From: Eutreptiella sp. 'Long Island Sound 2002'
Taxonomy: Eukaryota; Euglenozoa; Euglenophyceae; Eutreptiales; Eutreptiaceae
Length of the DNA: 64,000 nucleotides
Assembly (NCBI GenBank): GCA_964036045.1
Contig: OZ038379.1
Location: forward strand, 113,096,611-113,160,610
Reading direction: 5' to 3'
The first letter of the stretch is position 1. Every line of letters starts with the position of its first letter. The notes below the pieces were generated by a model. The model was not told the DNA's origin and did no database searches. It worked only from the letters and a program-made list of their open reading frames with translations. The position numbers were made by a program, and so were the translations under genes. Positions 28,287 through 40,853 of the stretch are shown piece by piece.

Positions 28287-28679
28287 ATGCTACCCATGAG
28301 AAGAAAGATTATTGATGTTGATTGCTTGAGTGACAGTTCACTTTATAAACCAAAGGTTAAAGAAGAGTCAGATAATGATGTGGAGATAATGAGGATAGAG
28401 GATGGTGTGGAGGAAGTTGAGAGCGATGTGGGGCCTCAGGATGATGCCAATGGGCTGTCGGATTCCGATGAGTCAGATTTTGCTCAAGATGTCGCCGACG
28501 ATAGAGAAGACATCGGAGATACAGGTGATGATGATGAAGAAGATATTGAAAAAACGACCCCGAGTAGTGGTGGTGAACAAGACAGGGTTGAGGCATCGAT
28601 CAAAGTTGGTGACATCTTTGGCAAGACCAAGGATAGTGTGAGAGAAGAGGTATTGCTACCTATTGCAGCGTGTCGTTGA
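28287..28679 (+). CDS. acidic protein with SUMO-type motifs, D1
   Basis: 130 aa, starting MLPMRRKIIDVDCLSDSS. It contains PKVKEESDNDVEIM (psi-K-x-E next to acidic residues) and long Asp/Glu-rich stretches (DTGDDDEEDIEK). The reading frame is kept in D2 (62065-62457) with only point changes (VGPQ/VEPQ, DTG/GTG, QDRV/QDEV, TKDS/TQDS), which supports coding. An acceptor-like TTGCAG lies just upstream, so this may be a downstream exon. No fold recognised; IIDVD resembles a SUMO-interacting motif, as in the PHD gene of the same unit. Confidence 0.45.
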   Translation: MLPMRRKIIDVDCLSDSSLYKPKVKEESDNDVEIMRIEDGVEEVESDVGPQDDANGLSDSDESDFAQDVADDREDIGDTGDDDEEDIEKTTPSSGGEQDRVEASIKVGDIFGKTKDSVREEVLLPIAACR

Positions 28680-29010
28680 TATGTCACCCATTTCCTTAGG
28701 TTGCCCCCATTGTTCATATTATTCGTCTTCCTAGTTCGCCGTAGGCTGAGCTACTCCTTGACTACTAGTACATCCTCGAAGGGTTACCTATATGTACAAC
28801 GCCCGTACGCGGCAAAGTGTCGTCCGGATACCCGGGGAGCTAGTGGTGGAGGCGATTTGGAGAACTAAACAACGGAAGCCTGGAGACCAGCCAGCCGACA
28901 CGGAGTCTCAGATGGTGCAGGAACTTGGGGACGAAGGAACCAAAGCGAAGAATTCCAAACCTTAGTGCCTCTGTCGGATTGGTCTGAAATTCCAAGGGGA
29001 ATCTCGGCAT
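28680..29010. other. spacer, no gene seen
   Basis: Unique-looking sequence shared with D2 (62458-62788); nothing recognised. Confidence 0.4.
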
Positions 29011-29334
29011 GTGCAAAAGCTAGACTTGACTCTCAAAGGCCACAACCTACTCTTCGCTCGTGCACTAGCTCGGGAGGAAATTTGTAAGGAGCCAAAAGCG
29101 GAGCCTTGCGTTGTCCATGCTAGTCCTCTTAAAGCTGTTAAAGCTGAGACTGTGGTTGTTCTTGGTAGTCCTATCAAGGCGGAGCCTTGTGCTAACAACC
29201 CAATCGTGCACACAGCGTCTCCAAAGCACGAGGTCATTGATCTCACAGCGGAGGAGGACTATGCTACTTTTCCCTTGACACAGGTGTGTCAAGCCCGAGT
29301 GGGTTGCAATGATGAACAACAACAGCGCGTTTAG
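29011..29334 (+). CDS. chimeric ORF carrying the PHD-gene SUMO-motif cassette
   Basis: 107 aa. The first 23 codons (MQKLDLTLKGHNLL...LAREE) equal those of the D2 ORF at 62789. Then 29079-29282 is a near-exact copy of 21768-21971, encoding ICKEPKAEP through VIDLTAEEDYATFPLT in the same frame as in the PHD gene. The acceptor lost only GC. The cassette ends ACACAG|GTGTGT, a potential splice donor. Expression is unproven. Confidence 0.4.
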   Translation: MQKLDLTLKGHNLLFARALAREEICKEPKAEPCVVHASPLKAVKAETVVVLGSPIKAEPCANNPIVHTASPKHEVIDLTAEEDYATFPLTQVCQARVGCNDEQQQRV

Positions 29335-29761
29335 TTTTTTATAAAGTAGACACTTTTGCGGTGTCATAGCAAAAAAAAACGCCCAAAATAGAGGGGGTGG
29401 CGCCAAGTTACCCTCCGGGTACTTTGGGAAACCTGCTTGTGGAAACTAGTAGGGTCGGGCAATTTTAGGGAAGACCCCGGCAAAAAATGGTCCGGAAGCG
29501 CAAAAATGCGGCCAAACCAACCCAACCGGGTCTAGTTTTTCAAAAAGTAGAACCTTTTCTGGTGCCAAGGAGTGCTTGTGTTCGGTTGCTGTTGTCGGGT
29601 TTTGTTTAAGTTTAGTTGTGTTTGGTACCATGGGTAAGTTGTGTATTATATCCGTGGCAAGGGCCCCGAGGATATCGGCAGATATCCGTGGCATATGCCC
29701 GGGATACGGCAGCCACGGATATCTGCCGATATCCCGGGCATATGCCACGGATATCTGTTGG

Positions 29762-30023
29762 TGTTCAAGTCAAAATTTTCTTGGTATATCACCGCAAAGA
29801 CAAGGAATTTAAAGGGGTTGAAAAAGCCGCCGAGATTCTTGCACGTTACCAAAAGCCTAAGGAGCTCGAGGTGCCTCAATTAAGCGAAAAGGAGAACGTG
29901 GTATATGAGCGTGAGATGTATCGTTCGTGTGCATGGGTAGCCCAAGCCACACCTGCAAAGGCCCCTACAAGCCAAGATCTCACGGGCATCCCATCTCCTT
30001 TTGACTCTGCTATGTTTGATGGG
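29762..30023 (+). pseudogene. 5' part of the D2 PHD gene, interrupted by the LTR array
   Basis: Codes VYHRKDKEFKGVEKAAEIL, with GAG where D1 has TAG, then ELEVP joined directly to QLSEKENVVYE. The 70 residues with the SUMO-type motifs are missing without loss of frame. Coding is cut after FDG by the 5' LTR; the PHD finger lies 25.8 kb away. Confidence 0.65.
30019..30023. repeat. 5-bp target-site duplication, left
   Basis: ATGGG, repeated at 55871-55875. The uninterrupted D1 site reads GATGGGCCACCC. Confidence 0.75.
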
Positions 30024-32378
30024 CGAAGCCGGTTCGGACCCCCGTGGCCATCTTGGGGTCACTTGGGGTGTGTATCTATGTGCCGGCAAGCCGCCATTGG
30101 CTGATATCATACTCTCCCATCCACCTGAGCTAACCCGATGTGATAGTGTGATAGGTTTGGCCATTCCGGCTATGAGCGGCCATATTCAGTACCGAGGCAC
30201 CGCCAGCGGAGATTTATATATCGGAATATCAGGAATCAACAGGGTTTTATTATCGTAATGTTTCCGTAATTTTTCAGCCTTTCGTTCTGATGGTCAATGT
30301 ATCGGCGACTGTCAGTTGGCTCGCGATTTTGCGTTAACCGATTGGTTAACTGTTATTTCCAGATATTTTGGCGGATACTCCGTTGAAGGGTCAGATTTCA
30401 TCAGCAAAGGGTTCGTTGCTTCCGCAATTTTCTAAATAAGCACTCGAAATTTTAATCTGAATTTTTCGCGATGTCGAAATCGGATTTTCGACTTCGACAT
30501 CGCCGCACTTGATTTGGACTTCTTCGAGTGGTCATACTGCTTTCCCTATGCCCGAATCAGGTTTCCCTTATACTTGCCACCCATTTGACTTGGAGATATA
30601 AGGGAAACAAAAGTGAATCGTGGGACCACTTTGAAGGACCATATCTACGCGCGAGTGTGAGGAAAGAGAATAAGGAAGGTTGGATTGCAAACGCCTTGGT
30701 CTCAACTTAATTTAGGAAGCATCAAACGCCTTTGGTGTGTACACATGCCCGATATAGCAAGGGATAATGGTCAAGAGGGTATAAAGTGATATATAACTCT
30801 TGGACCGTGCAACCGAACATTTTATTGTGACTTTCGAGTGTACCGCATGAGTGTTGGGGTTGCATAGCAACTTTCCTTGGGTTCCTACGTATTTTTAGCG
30901 TGAAGTTATGTCAATGGAGGGACATGGCATATCATGGTGGGAGCCATATTTTGAGGGTATGTGTTGTATGCATGGTATATGTTTGATATGCTCACGCCCA
31001 TGTTATATATCTTCGTGTGGCCGAAGAGATGGGGAGCCATACGTGACAAGGGCTTTGCCCATGTCCCAATTGTGGAATTCAAAGCGCTAGACCAAGTCTA
31101 CCGCGTATGTATTGCTCATGGTATGTTTGACAAAGAGATCCATGTGTGCACTCCCATTTTCATGGGGCATGTAGATATTAGTGGCGAAGGTATCTCCATG
31201 CGCCCGATTGGGGATCCAAGTGGGGGAATTGTTCGCAAATGGTTCCAATCATTTTTGTATTGAATCATGTGCGGATATCATGGGTGAGCATAGAGATATA
31301 CTATCATGACAACTTTGTATTTGGTCATATTTTCATGTTTTTGACCTCAATTTTGCTCATTTTTGCGTTTTGTGTACTTACCTGGTCACCAAACAGCAAG
31401 AAGCCTATGGAGAATCGAACCATGGTATGTTGTTCATATGTTGGCATATGCTTTGGAGTTGAACACCACCATATGCCGGATCGCGTACTCCATTTGGCTT
31501 GGCGCACGAGAGATTACAAGAATTGGTCTCAAAATCATGGGCTGACTTGGGTAGTGCGTGGCGCCCATATCCGAAGGGGTTTCGAGGGTAAAGTGGGGAT
31601 GTACATGGGCATTGGCCTTTGGTCTCTATCCTCCATGAATACTAGACTTCGATTCCATGCATGCTTTGAGCCTTCGGATAAGTGGTAACTTCAATTTTGA
31701 GCATATATGTGATATATGGCCAATACGGTGTGAATTGGCAGTTTTTTGGCATGTTATGAGTTCAAACTCATAGGTCATTTCTCTAAGCCCATTCGACTCC
31801 AAGTCCAACCAAGGTTATGTCAGGGTAGGGCATGGTCCTGAGTGCCACTCTAGGCCATGACACGCCACCTCCCCTATTGGGCTAGGATATATAGGTTTGG
31901 GAGTGAACACATTTTTGGGGTTTGTGTAGTGACTTGTGACATATGGCATTCAGCCATCTCATTTGACCTAGTTCAGGGCAATATGTTGGTGAGTCAAGGG
32001 AAGGTCTTGAGTCCAGGGAATGAGGGGTTTATGGCTGTGAATGTGTATGTTTCCATCTTTCCCCAACTTTGCATTATTTGTGTTCATATGCCAATTTCAG
32101 GGCTTTCTTCCTTGGTGCAATTCTTGTACATGCCCGCCACCGTGGGAATACCGGTGTGCTGAACGAAAGCCCGCAGTCTGATTTGGATTGTGAATTGGGT
32201 TATTGCTGTATTTGTGGGATCTGGTTGCCATTCAGGGTTGAAGGAGGATTTTATTTTCTATATTTTTGGATTTGGAACCTTGGATTTTGAGCAATGCAAT
32301 CGTTGATCAGGAGCAAATCGGCAGGGGTTACAGGCGGAAGGGGCACAGCGGGGGCCGGTCCTGGTAGGGACCTTCTTT
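30024..32378 (+). repeat. 5' LTR of copy A (2,355 bp)
   Basis: Begins CGAAGCCGG (TGAAGCCGG in the other copies) and ends CCTTCTTT, so it lacks the usual CA end. Inverted CCTATTGGG followed by TATATA at about 31888 suggests the core promoter. A perfect 11-bp inverted repeat GCGATGTCGAA/TTCGACATCGC lies at 30468-30503. Gag's ATG (32294) is inside it. Confidence 0.85.
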
Positions 32379-35300
32379 ATGGTAGCAGAGGCTTACCTGC
32401 TGCCCCTACCAACCGCCGACCCGGGGGCTTGGGCCCTTATGAGCCCTGCCCAAGTACGCCCCGGGTGCGTATTGTGGACTCGGTGGAGACCACGCCGGAG
32501 ATTGGAGCCATAGAAGAACCGAGACGTTCAAGAGCATGGCGAACTCCGGAAGTTGAAGCCCGAAGAGAAGTACGACATTCGGGAAGAGGAGGACGTGACA
32601 TGGAGGACCTGGTCTCCATGTGTGAGCGTCGCTGCCGAAAGGCATGCAACCTCCGCTGCGCCGCGGAGGACTCTGATGAGGCCTGCCATTCAGGCAGCAG
32701 TGGAGGACGGGCCCGGCGCTACCGGAAGCGCGGGTCACCCAAGTCCTGGCAAGGGACGCCGGGGCTATGGACACGGACCCCAGCCCGGTCAGGCTGTGGG
32801 AATCCGAGGGGCACTCCGAGGGCTATCGGACAGCCTACGAGCCACCTTCGGAGCCGGAGATGTCCGCGCCGATCGCCAGGGCGCATACGGCCCCCGAGCC
32901 CGCCCTGAAGCACGATGCCGAGGGCTTGGAGAGGCCAGCCAGGGCCCGGACGGCACCTGTGCCCCGGCACACGGGACCAGAGACGGACGCCATAGGCGAT
33001 ACGCCTATGGGCGATGAGTCTGAGGTGCCGGGAACCGCGGGGTGCGCTGAATCCGGTGGAAAGCACGCTGCGTGCCACTGCGAACACGTGTCCTTCCTTA
33101 TGGGCAAGTACCCGAAGATGGGGATGGACGCCATCGTGCATCGCCTTGACCGCCTGGACAACGCCAAGGACGGTCTAGAGGAGGACGTCGCGGGGATCCT
33201 GGACGACCAGTCGGCCGCGGAGAACCACATGGAGGAGCTGCGAGCGGATCAGGCCCGGTACCGGGAGAATCTGGAGCTGGCCCTGCAGAAGCAGCAGCAA
33301 GTGGTGGACAGCCTCCTCCACTTAGTGGAGGACATGTCGGGACGCCTGAAAAGGCTAGAGGAGCGACAGCCCCTCGCCTCGGGTCCGGAGCTCCCGGCAA
33401 AGCCGGCCGCGGTAGAGCTGGTGGAGCGGGTTAAGACCCTCAGGAGCGCCATGGAGAAACCCATGGGCGGCCCTGCAGAGGCACCATACGCGCCTCCGCG
33501 TGTTGACCCGGGTGCGCTGCCGTTTGTTCCCATGTTCAGCGAATCCACAATGCTCGGGGAACACACGGCACCGGCTGGGTCCATGCGGGAAGGGCACGTA
33601 CCCACGGACCCGAGGAGCCTGACGTTACAGATGTCCCATGCCGCCCAGGATGTACCGATCACGACGAATATGGTAGTATATGGGGAAGAGAAGATCAACA
33701 CCATGCAGGGGCGAACCATGGGAAGCGCCGACGGACATGGTCGAGGTCATCCAGGCGGAAACCTGTGGGCGAAGGACCCCAATACGGGGATATGGACGGC
33801 CGATGGAGCAAATCCTTCCCGCATCCGAAACCCCATGGGTTCAGGCCCAACTGGACCGCACTCCATGGAGGAGAGGGATGTACGGGGAGTGTACTCACAC
33901 CCCCCGGCCACAGGTGGTATCCGTCTCGGTGGAGTGGTGGCTGGAGACGTCGGAGACGCCATCAGGATTGACGACCTCAGGGGAATCAAAATCCCCTATT
34001 ACGACGGGAACCCGTCCAACCTGGATGACTTCATCCTGGATTGGGAGGACTTTGCCGAGGAGGTCGTCGGCGAGATGCGGGGAGCGCCGCGGGATAAGTG
34101 GGTATGCCGGACATTCCCACACCGGCTGGCGCAGGACCTGAAGGAGGAGCTGCGGGATCAGATCCGGGAAGGACTGATCAGGACGGAGCAGGCCTGCCTC
34201 CAGTGGTTGGAGGATGAGGAGCGGGTGGACGCTCCGAATCAGAAGCTGGAGGACCTGTGGTCCATCCCGCTGCAGCCGGACCGTGGTGAGTTGCGGGTCC
34301 GGGAGTGGAACCGGTATCTGCGGAAGTACCGCAGATGCCTCAAGCTGGTGGAAGACTGGAACGAGGCCAGTGAAATCCGCCACTTGCTGAAGGACGTCCT
34401 CCCCAGCAACTGGAAGAGGCGAGTGGAGGACGAGGAGAAGAAGCGCGCCAAGAAGCGGGTGGCGGTGCGGATCATGGCGGCGGAGGATACCCATTCGGGT
34501 ATCATGGAGTTCTTCAGGAGGAACCTGGGCGAACCCAACCGGATGTTGGGACTGAAAAACGCCGTGTACGTGGAGGTGTTTGGAGACTCCATGGGGCAAA
34601 GGTTGCTGCGCCTCAATAACGTGGAGTGGAGGCGCGGGGAGCCGCTGAGGATGCAAGTCATCTTCGCCCGCATGAGCCTGGACGAGATCGTGAAGTACAT
34701 CACGGTGGAGCTGAAGCTCAATGCGAAGAACGAGGCCCACGTGCAGGATCGACATGGTCATTGACAACGAGGCCACCGAGAAGACCGCCATCATCGGGAG
34801 ATCCAGGAGGACACGGCCAACTCTGCGGAGGATGGTAGTGGAAGTGGTCAAGATCACTGGTCCCGGGAGGATCACGAGGAGGCCCATTTCTTCGCGTTTG
34901 TGGCGCACAACGTGAGGAACCATGGGCAGGATCGGTCCAAATGGAGCCAGGTGGGACCCAGGAAGAACAGAGAAGGACCAAGGAGGATCGGGAACCCACC
35001 GCTCTCGTTCCGAGAGTACAGGTCTCAGCACGACGGGTGCTGGGTCTGTTATGGCAAGGGAAACAACCATGCACACGACCATCGTCAGTGCAAGGTGTAC
35101 GAGGCGGACAAGAAGGCCTACTTCGCCGCCCACCCCGAGAAAAAGCCCAAGGAGCAGCGGATTTCCGATTGGAAGGCGAAGGGCGGAGACGGGGGAAAAG
35201 GCCAAGGCAAAGGCCAAGGAAAAGGCGGAGGAAGAGGCTATGGTGGTGGACCTGGCCAAGACCGACGAGTCAGGTCGATCGAGGAGGTTGCTGAGGACAT

Positions 35301-35394
35301 GTTGAGGACGTTGGAGGAACTCAAAGCCCAGCAACGCGGTGGACAAAGTCCTGGCGGATCGCAGCCGGAAGGGGCTGCGGGAAGCCAAGTCTAG
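32294..35394 (+). pseudogene. gag of copy A, broken
   Basis: Same protein as copy B gag. A 1-bp deletion near 32747 shifts the frame after RKRGSPKS. TGA at 34762-34764 (GGA in B) interrupts after VQDRHGH. The zinc-knuckle part (34900-35394) is intact and ends at the conserved UAG (35392-35394). Confidence 0.8.
32380..32391 (+). other. primer-binding site, copy A
   Basis: TGGTAGCAGAGG directly follows the LTR and fits the 3' end of initiator tRNA-Met of the AGCAGAG type. Confidence 0.7.
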
Positions 35395-38300
35395 AGGAGC
35401 CCCCACGGGAGTGGGACCTCGGAGGTCTCTCCTCCGGAAATCAGTGGAATCCCAGAGAAAGCGAAGGCACATCGGGTGCCGAAGAAGGCTCCGGAAGAGC
35501 CAAAACCACTGAGCTTCGCCACTCCCAACCCCTGGAGAGCCCTGCCAAGGGAAGTACATGTATGTACGGGACATGGCAAGAAGGAAGGAGCGACCACGGA
35601 GAGCCCCGTGGACGGGCAGGACCAACCCAAGATCTACACCATCCGTGACCATACCCTTGAAGTCCTGATGCACCCGGACGTGCTAGAGTTGCATGCCGTG
35701 AGAGTCGTCCATACACCTCATGGCGACGAGCGGCAGTTGCACTTGAAAGTGCGAGTACGGTGCGGACGAGAGGAGAAGGTTGTGGATGTGTTAGTGGATA
35801 CGGGTGCCCAGGTGAGCCTGGTCCGGAGAGGGTTGTTCAAGGAGGAACTCCTGCAGCCCAGCCGGAGACCGGTCCGCCTGAAGGTCGCCAACGGAGAGAT
35901 TATGGGTGGCGGCACCCATGGGGCCACCATCAGTATGGAATTCTGGGAGCATGAGCGCTTGAACCGCCCTGATCAGGCGAAGAGAAGCACTCTATCCGGG
36001 AACTTCTATGTGGCCGACATTACCGATTGGGATATGATCATGGGGTACGAGTTTATGGTGGCCAACGCCATTGGAGCCCTTCCCCATCGTGCAACGCTGG
36101 TCCGGGAGGATGATGAGTGCCTAACATGGCTATCCACGTCTCGCATGCGGATCATCCCAATGGAATGCTGAGGAAGAGGATCGGATCGTCCAAGCGGTGC
36201 AAGCTGTGGGTGCCAAGTCCAGAGGAGACCGCGGAGTTCAGCTCACGGAGTATGGAATGGCGCCGCAGGTGTACGACAGGATGATCCAGACGCTGGGAGC
36301 CGAAGCGCCCGAGACGGACGTCTTCGCTTCCCGGGATGCCCCACTTCTGCGGAAGTGTAGGAGGCATTGGCATCGAGGAGACTCAGCCTGGCACAGGCAT
36401 TGGGGTTTGAAGGAGTGGGGACCCATGTATTGGCATGGCTCCCTGGAAAATACCAGACGTACGGTGGAGAAGATCATCGCGGATAGGGGGAAGGGGATCC
36501 TGGTCATAAGCGGCATAGGGTCCACCCCATGTCCGCTGGAGGGTCTCAAGTCGACGCTGGACTCCATCACCCTGAACGAGATGTCATTCGGGCCAGAGGA
36601 GGAGCTGTTCATCGACGCCAAGGGTGTATCAATGCCCTCCCCGGGTCAGGCGTGGGGTACCAAGGCTTTCCTGGTGGATGGGGCACAAGCCCAGCCCACG
36701 GGTGATGAAGCATTCATCCGTAGGGTGGAGGCGGTGCCCATGAAGGTCATGTTTGAGCCCAAGGAGGGGACGGATCAGCCTATTGATGGCATTGACGTCC
36801 TGTCCCACGCCGAGATCGACGGCGTTGTCAACTACATGCGGATGGGGATGCACGACCGTGTGGCAGCAAAGAAGAGGCGGGCCATGGTCACATCTCCGCA
36901 TTGGTGGGATGACAAGATGTTGGTCACCGGCAAGTACGAGAAGGACGAGTTCGTGGCGAGGGTCATGGATCACATCGCGGACCAATACGATGGTCCGGTT
37001 GGGTCGGACCCACCAACATGGGATTTCCCAAGAATGGGAGCCGATAGCGACAGTCACCAGCCCGAGGCCGCAAATTTCCGAAGATTATCGGTGGGAAGTG
37101 CACCCCACGACGATGAAGACGGCATATCGGACGAGGAGAAGTCGGAATCGGACCCAGAAGAGGCCTATACCGCAGTGCGGTCGGTTGTATCTATACCGAA
37201 GCAAGCGGCTGAAGAGGCCCAGGAGAACCCGAAGGTCGCCGAGCTGAAGGAGAGGCTGATCAAGGCCTATCCGCGGCTATTCAGTGGCGTCGCCAACAAG
37301 AACCCTCCAGATCGTGGAAGGTTTGGTACAGCGAAGATCAAGCTGAAGCCGAACCCGAAGATCTATCGTCATCGGGAGTACCAACTTCAGGGCGATCGGG
37401 CCGAGGCCATGAAGAAGCTGTTGGCCGAGTTCATTGAGCGGGGATGGATCGAACCCTCCGACAGTGAGTGGGCCAGCCCAGCCTTCATCGTGCCCAAGAA
37501 GGAGAAGGGCGAGTGGAGGTTTGTGGTTGATTACAGAGGTTTGAACGAGCAGACCGAGCACGACTCGTACTCGCTTCCCCTGATCGACTCCATCCTCCAA
37601 AAGCAACAGAAAAAGCGGATTTTCACGGTGTTGGACCTGAAACACGGTTACCACCAGATGCCGCTACACCCGGACTCCAGGCCCTGCACAGCGATGTCGA
37701 CGCCGCTGGGGCCCATGCAGTGGAAAGTGGTGCCTATGGGCGCCAAGAATGGCAACGCCGCTTTCCAGCGCATGATGGAGGACCTACTCGGTCCTGTCCG
37801 GGACTGTGCCGACCCCTTCGTGGATGACATCATCATCGGGTCCGGCACGGAGAACATGACTGAGGACGAGCTCATCGACGCGCATGAGAAGGATCTGCGC
37901 CGAGTGCTCAGCGAGTTGGACAAGCACAACATGGTGTGCAAGCCCACCAAAGCCTCACTCTTCGTGAAGGAAGTGGAGTTCGCGGGTCACGTGGTTGGTC
38001 ACGGGCAACGCCGTCCCATGCCTGGGAAGCTGGCGTCCCTGCACCACTGGGAGAAGCCCCAAACCATCAGCGAACTCCGGTCCTTCATGGGGTTCTGCAA
38101 CTACTATTCGGGCTATGTCCGGATGTATGCAGAACTGTCGGGGCCGCTGCACAAGATGCTGCAAGTGGGCAAGTTCGATGGCCGGAAGGGGAGCAAGAAG
38201 AAGCTTGCCTGGACCCCTGAGGCTGAGGATGCGTTCACCAGCCTGAAGGAGCGACTCCTGGGGCAGTTGGGGCTATTCCTGGTGGACCCGGACAAGGGAT

Positions 38301-40459
38301 TCGTGCTACGGACGGACGCCTCGGACTATGCTGTGCGGGCACTCCTCGAGCAGATCCGAGACGACGGGTCACATGTGCCCGTGGCGTTCTGGAGCCGGAT
38401 CCTGGCCGAGGGCCAACGCCGCACCTGGACCGCGAGGGAGAAGGACACGTACGCCATTGTATGTGCGCTCAGGAAGTGGTCTGGCCACATCGGATTGCAA
38501 CCGGTGGTGGTTTGCACGGACCATCAGTCCTTGCAGAGCTGGCACAAGGAGCACGTCGACACCCCCTCGGGACCGGCGGCAAGGAGGGCCCGATGGCATG
38601 AGACGTTCGCCAAGTTCGACCTCAGCGTCGTATACGTCCCGGGGAAGGACAACACTGTGGCGGATTGCCTCAGTCGATGGGCCTACCCCGCGGGCAAGGC
38701 TTGGATGGACATATCCAGCCATGGGGACGCCGAGGAAACCGAGGAGGCCAAGCGCATTATCGAGATGGAGAAGGTCATGGAGCAAGAGGGGGTCAAGTGC
38801 TTTGTGGTGATGGCGAACCGTACGGACCTGGCCAAGTTCTGGGGTGCCCGCGTCCAAGCTTTTCGAGAGGAAACCCTGGAGCAATGGATGGTGGCCCCTG
38901 TAGAGCTAGTCAGGTCGGTGCTCACAGAGGACTGGTCGGATGACTACGCGGCATCCGAGCACTGGAGCAAGTACTGGAATGCCGTGAGCGCCCCGTCGGA
39001 CGACGAATGGCCCGAGGGCTTGACCGAGGATGGCGACAAGTTGTTCCTCAAGGACAAGCTGCTGGTGCCCGAGAACCGAGTGGAGGAGCTCATTGACCAT
39101 TGGCACAACGCCCAGCTCATGCACCCTGGTCGAGACAAGATGCGGCAGGACCTGGAGTGGCGTTTCAAGTTCCCTCCTGGGTACTACGCCATCCTGGATA
39201 GGTACTGCGGCGACTGTGCCGTGTGTCGGGCCACGAAGAGCCCCAACCATTCCACAGCGGGCAACCCGGTATACACGGCTATACCGGAAGCCCCTATGCG
39301 GTCCGTGGCCATGGATGTATTCGCCATGCCTGAGGTCACCGTGGAAGGAGAGACCTACGACTGTGTCATCCTGGCGGTGGACAGGCACAGTGGGTATATC
39401 GTGGCGGTCCCTGGCAAGAAGTCCAAGAAGAAGGACAAGAAGGACAAGCATGGAGTGGGGCTGCAGGCCAAGACCGTCGCTAATGCCATGATCAGGCATT
39501 GGCTGACGATTTTCGATGTCCCAGCTGTCATCTGCAGCGATCGGGGCAGTCAATTCGTGGGGACGTGGTTCAAGACGATGTGCAAGCACATGGGAATTCG
39601 GCACGCCAAGACCGTGGCATACCACAGCCGGTCGAATGGCCGGGCTGAGGTGGCCGGGCGGCAGATGTTCGAGAAGTTCCGCCAGCTGCACATCGACGAG
39701 CCGGGCCGGAATTGGTACAATTTGCTGTGGAGGGTACTCCAAGCGTATCACGACCTTCCGGGGCCCACTGGACTGTCGCCCCATCGCATCCTGTTCCTAC
39801 GGGATAGAGTGTCACGCACTCTCCCGTGGTTGAACCATGGCAAAGTGGCCCGGGATGCGAACGCTATGATGGCTGAGGCGGACGACACGGCGGCCAAAGT
39901 GTGCAAAGCACTTCAGGACGAGCATGACAAGAGGGCCAAGTACTTCAAGCAGGGAAAAGTCCACAAGTATGCTCTCCAAGACACCGTGTGGGTGGAGCGG
40001 CACCACAAGGATGTCCTGTCCAGGCATAGGCAGGCATCTTGGTATGTGCCGGGGGTAATCGTGCGGAAGGTCGGGCAGGATGTGTATGCGGTTCGTGTGG
40101 GGGATAACAAGATCCTGGACCGCGACCATACCCAGCTTCATCCCCGAGCACCAGACCCCAGCGGACGTCCCGTCACCTTCGAGTTCACGGCCGGCGATGT
40201 GGACTCGGACGAGGAGGGTGAGGACGACGACTTCACCGCTGAGAAGATCCTGGCGGATAAGCCGGACCCGGGGACGCCTGGGGCTAGGCTTTATAAAGTC
40301 CGTTGGAAGGGATTCGCCGCATCCAGGGACTCGTGGGAGCCTCCGAGCAGTTTCGTGCCGAGGTATACCACGGTCTGGATGGACTACCTAAAGAAAAAGA
40401 ATATTTCTTGGGATGTCAAGGACGTGTTGGTCCATTTGGTTGCTGCTGTAGCACCGTAA
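35395..40459 (+). pseudogene. pol of copy A, one frameshift
   Basis: Protease with DTGAQVS is readable to 36171. A 2-bp deletion near 36130-36145 then shifts the frame. From 36197 to 40459, 1,420 codons are open: RT with FVDD, RNase H (a Gly-to-Arg change in DASDYAVRALLEQ), integrase and chromodomain. It ends in TAA where B has TGA. Confidence 0.8.
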
Positions 40460-40842
40460 TGGATCCCCCCTTGGCATTTTGTTTGTTTCTGTGCTTGGGG
40501 AGACGGGTGAGGGCGTTCATCCGGGGATTTTTCGGCCTTCATTGGCCATATACCCCCTTCACTCGATCTCCACCTATATATTTCACCGTGGTATACTTAT
40601 TTAGGTCGACCGACGACGTTTTTCTATATTTGATCCCCTTGGTCCATGTTGTAGATCAAGAGGAGACCGGATATGGCGTAGGGCACCGATTTTCAGTGTC
40701 CTCAACCCTCCCCTGGGGCATGGGGGACGCCTACGACGTGTGTGGGGCCTCCATGTGTCCTTGGGACATGGAGGGGGGGGTTGGAGCCCATTGGGGTCCT
40801 CCCGTCCTTTCTTCAATGACTTCCGAGCGGTAACAACGCTCT
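40460..40842 (+). other. copy A 3' untranslated region
   Basis: No gene; a region with ATGGAGGGGGGGTTGGAGCC and CTCCCGTCC, shared with B (53123-53504). Confidence 0.6.
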
Positions 40843-40853
40843 GAGAAGGGGGG
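40843..40853 (+). other. polypurine tract, copy A
   Basis: GAGAAGGGGGG immediately before the 3' LTR; plus-strand primer site by position. Confidence 0.75.

Larger units (their letters stand above)
21426..29573. repeat. tandem duplication, unit D1 (about 8.1 kb)
   Basis: From GCTTGTGTTCGGTTGC to GGTGCCAAGG. The same order of sequence recurs as D2, which starts at 29574, is split by the LTR array and ends at 63147. D1 has one extra palindrome unit near 21600 and a 204-bp cassette at 29079-29282. Confidence 0.9.

Noticed and set aside
28025-28315. 96-aa ORF before the acidic gene
   Set aside because: D2 has indels that move it to another frame.
33895-35673. 592-codon antisense ORF across gag (and 46559-48334)
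   Set aside because: It mirrors a GC-biased Gag coding strand, has no domain of its own and appears only where Gag is open.
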